This document shows, in pieces, positions 62,251 to 64,000 of a stretch of 64,000 nucleotides of DNA. The notes beneath the pieces were generated by a model. That model was given only the letters and a program-made list of their open reading frames with translations. It searched no databases and was not told the origin of the DNA. This stretch comes from Micromonospora cremea (GTDB lineage: Bacteria; Actinomycetota; Actinomycetes; Mycobacteriales; Micromonosporaceae). The number at the start of each line of letters is the position of its first letter. Position 1 is the first letter of the stretch. The stretch is from contig NZ_FSQT01000002.1 in NCBI RefSeq assembly GCF_900143515.1, positions 3,473,501 to 3,537,500 of the forward strand. Direction: 5' to 3'. A program made the position numbers and the translations under genes.

Positions 62251-62994
62251 TCAGATCCGGGCGGCGGCGAGCACCTGGCCGACCAGGGCCCCGGACGTGC
62301 CCGATCGCTCGTACTCGGGCCGTTTGAGGCTGCCACCCATCAGCGGCGCAGGGTTGCGGTGCACCGCCGGGCTGTCCGACCTGACCAGGGCCGCGAAGTG
62401 GTACTCGTCGGCGCCGGTCGCCTCGACGATCCGGGCGATGTTGCGCGGGGTGATCCCGCCGCCCGGCATGATGATGATCCGCTCGGCTGCCCCGCGGACC
62501 AGGTCGGCGATGAGCGGGGCACCCTCCAGCACGCTGACCTCCTGGCCCGAGGTGAGCACCCGGTGGGCTCCCAGCTCGATCAGCTGCTCCAGGGCCGCGT
62601 ACGGGTCGCGGGTCATGTCGAAGGCGCGGTGGAAGGTGATGCTGGCGCCACCGGCGGCGGCGATCAGCCGGCGGGTGGTCGGCACGTCGACGTCACCCTC
62701 GGCGGTCAGCGCGCCGATCACGATGCCGTGCGCGCCGGCGGCCACCGCGGCCCGTACGTCCCGCTCCATCGCCTCGATCTCCAGCGGCGAGTAGATGAAG
62801 TCGCCGGCCCGCGGCCGGACGATCACGTGCACCCGGATCCGGGTGACGCTGCGCAGGGTCGTTTCGATGGTGCCCAGGCTGGGCGTCAACCCGCCGTCGA
62901 AGAGTGCGGAGCACAGCTCCACCCGGTCGGCGCCGGCCTCCTCGGCGGCGACCGCCCCCTCGGCGCTGTCGACGCAGATCTCGAATGTGCTCAT
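62251..62994 (-). CDS. cutC: CutC-family protein
   Basis: The 247-residue protein matches CutC, a TIM-barrel: FEICVDSAEGAVAAEEAGAD (about residues 4-23), RVELCSALFDGGLTPSLGTI, VHVIVRPRAGDFIYSPLEIE (about 55-74), ASITFHRAFDMTRDPYAALE (about 121-140) and IIIMPGGGITPRNIARIVEA. CutC was linked to copper tolerance but its enzymatic role is unproven. ATG at 62994 has AAGGAAGAG upstream. Convergent with SulP. Confidence 0.93.
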   Translation of the reverse strand: MSTFEICVDSAEGAVAAEEAGADRVELCSALFDGGLTPSLGTIETTLRSVTRIRVHVIVRPRAGDFIYSPLEIEAMERDVRAAVAAGAHGIVIGALTAEGDVDVPTTRRLIAAAGGASITFHRAFDMTRDPYAALEQLIELGAHRVLTSGQEVSVLEGAPLIADLVRGAAERIIIMPGGGITPRNIARIVEATGADEYHFAALVRSDSPAVHRNPAPLMGGSLKRPEYERSGTSGALVGQVLAAARI

Positions 62995-63134
62995 GACTCT
63001 TCCTTGTGATCGACACGGGGATCGCTGATATCGCGGTGTCCGGACCGACGGGATACCCCAGTCGTGTTGGTCATGCGAGCGCAGCCAAGCGCGTGACCGC
63101 TCGGCCCGACACGGTGGCCGCTCTACCCCGATGC

Positions 63135-64000
63135 CTACTCCGGGACGCGGCGGTAGGCGCCGTCGCTGGCCGAGGTGGCCATCGAGGCGTACGCCCGCAG
63201 CGCCGCCGACACCGGCCGCTGCCGGTCGGTCGGGGTGTACGGCTTGTCGCGCTTCTCCTCCTCGACCCGCCGGGCCTCCAACTCGTCGGACGGCACGTTC
63301 AGCTCGATGGACCGGCCCGGGATGTCGATGACGATCTCGTCGCCCTCGCGAACCAGTGCGATCAGCCCGCCGGAGGCCGCCTCGGGGGAGACGTGCCCGA
63401 TGGAGAGCCCGGAAGTGCCGCCGGAGAAGCGGCCGTCGGTGAGCAGCGCGCAGGACCGGCCCAGCCCGCGGCCCTTGAGGAACGAGGTGGGGTAGAGCAT
63501 CTCCTGCATGCCGGGGCCGCCCTTGGGCCCCTCGTACCGGATCACCACCACGTCCCCGGCGACCACCTGCTTGGCGAGGATCGCCGTCACCGCGTCGTCC
63601 TGGGACTCGTAGACCTTCGCCGGGCCGCGGAAGGTCAGGCAGTCGTCCGGCACGCCGGCGGTCTTCACCACGCAGCCGTCCGGTGCCAGGTTGCCGTGCA
63701 GGATGGCCAGCCCACCGTCGGCGGAGTACGCGTGCTCGCGGTCCCGGATGCAGCCGCCGGCCGCGTCGGTGTCCAGCGACGACCACCGGTTGGTGGTGGA
63801 GAACGGCTCGACGGTGCGCACCCCACCCGGCGCGGCGTGGAACAACTCGACCGCCGTCGGCGTCGGCGAGCCGCCGCGCACGTCCCAGTCGGTCAGCCAC
63901 TGCGCCAGCGAGGGGGAGTGCACCGCGTGCACGTCCCGGTTGAGCTGCCCGGCACGATCCAGTTCGCCGAGGATCGCCGGAATGCCGCCGGCCCGGTGCA
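63135..64000 (-). CDS. ilvD: Dihydroxy-acid dehydratase, C-terminal part (5' end outside window)
   Basis: The visible part (about 288 residues) has [60 protein letters not shown] and the family signature [20 protein letters not shown] near the C-terminus. IlvD makes the 2-oxoacids for valine, leucine and isoleucine using an Fe-S cluster. The gene reads on the minus strand from beyond 64000. The spacer 62995-63134 shows nothing that I can assign. Confidence 0.95.
   Translation of the reverse strand, partial: HRAGGIPAILGELDRAGQLNRDVHAVHSPSLAQWLTDWDVRGGSPTPTAVELFHAAPGGVRTVEPFSTTNRWSSLDTDAAGGCIRDREHAYSADGGLAILHGNLAPDGCVVKTAGVPDDCLTFRGPAKVYESQDDAVTAILAKQVVAGDVVVIRYEGPKGGPGMQEMLYPTSFLKGRGLGRSCALLTDGRFSGGTSGLSIGHVSPEAASGGLIALVREGDEIVIDIPGRSIELNVPSDELEARRVEEEKRDKPYTPTDRQRPVSAALRAYASMATSASDGAYRRVPE

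Overview
The window reads as chromosomal DNA of a high-GC actinobacterium. Gene content (GatCAB, MnmA, NAD-dependent LigA, EtfBA, an IlvG-type TPP enzyme, class F sortase, DUF6232 proteins, several ECF and HTH systems), the strong G/C third-position bias and the frequent GTG starts and ATGA/GTGA overlaps fit Micromonosporaceae, most likely Micromonospora or a close relative. This placement is inferred from protein and repeat character, not from a marker gene. There is no rRNA, tRNA, CRISPR array, prophage or large biosynthetic cluster that I can see.

Layout. 1-2.1 kb: an ECF41-type sigma factor (cut by the window edge) divergent from its usual carboxymuconolactone-decarboxylase partner, then an HTH-Clp_N protein on a leaderless promoter with two palindromic operators. 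2.1-5.7 kb: two unrecognised proteins, a GNAT, and a TetR-DCC-membrane protein operon with a two-palindrome promoter. 5.8-8.7 kb: a GH3 N-acetylhexosaminidase divergent from a ROK regulator. 8.7-14.2 kb: an ABC-2 exporter, a lone ABC ATPase, ribokinase, a GlxA-type regulator and a rhodanese. 14.2-19.2 kb: two DUF6232 proteins around a SnoaL-like protein, enoyl-CoA hydratase and an acetolactate-synthase-like enzyme. 19.3-22.5 kb: a DrrA/DrrB-type transporter split by an IS200/IS605-type element that carries only tnpB. 22.5-27 kb: PLDc_N and DUF202 membrane proteins, a GNAT, and etfB-etfA. 27-30.1 kb: ECF sigma/anti-sigma pair divergent from a frameshifted DUF4397 surface protein and a lipoprotein class F sortase.

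30.2-44.6 kb is mostly housekeeping: cysteine desulfurase and MnmA (tRNA 2-thiouridine), a MetE-like protein, a VOC protein, an ADP-ribosylglycohydrolase, a membrane-tethered PemK/MazF protein without antitoxin, ligA, a membrane GGDEF-EAL protein, and gatC-gatA-gatB. 44.7-56 kb: an AceE-like E1 enzyme, a metallophosphoesterase, a PQQ-type sugar dehydrogenase lipoprotein, a GAF-PP2C phosphatase, a 2-hydroxyacid dehydrogenase, and a second GGDEF-EAL protein whose motifs are degenerate. 56-60 kb: a LacI regulator and a GH2 beta-mannosidase, with the 3' remnant of a sugar ABC permease between them that points to a lost transport operon. 60-64 kb: ArsR-SulP, CutC and the 3' part of ilvD.

The most informative observations are the tnpB insertion, whose removal exactly restores an ATGA-coupled transporter operon and predicts the element's guide RNA; the permease scar in front of the mannosidase; the leaderless, double-operator promoter of the HTH-Clp_N gene; a 2-nt frameshift in the surface protein; and several long perfect hairpins and GC-rich repeats that look like families dispersed in this genus.
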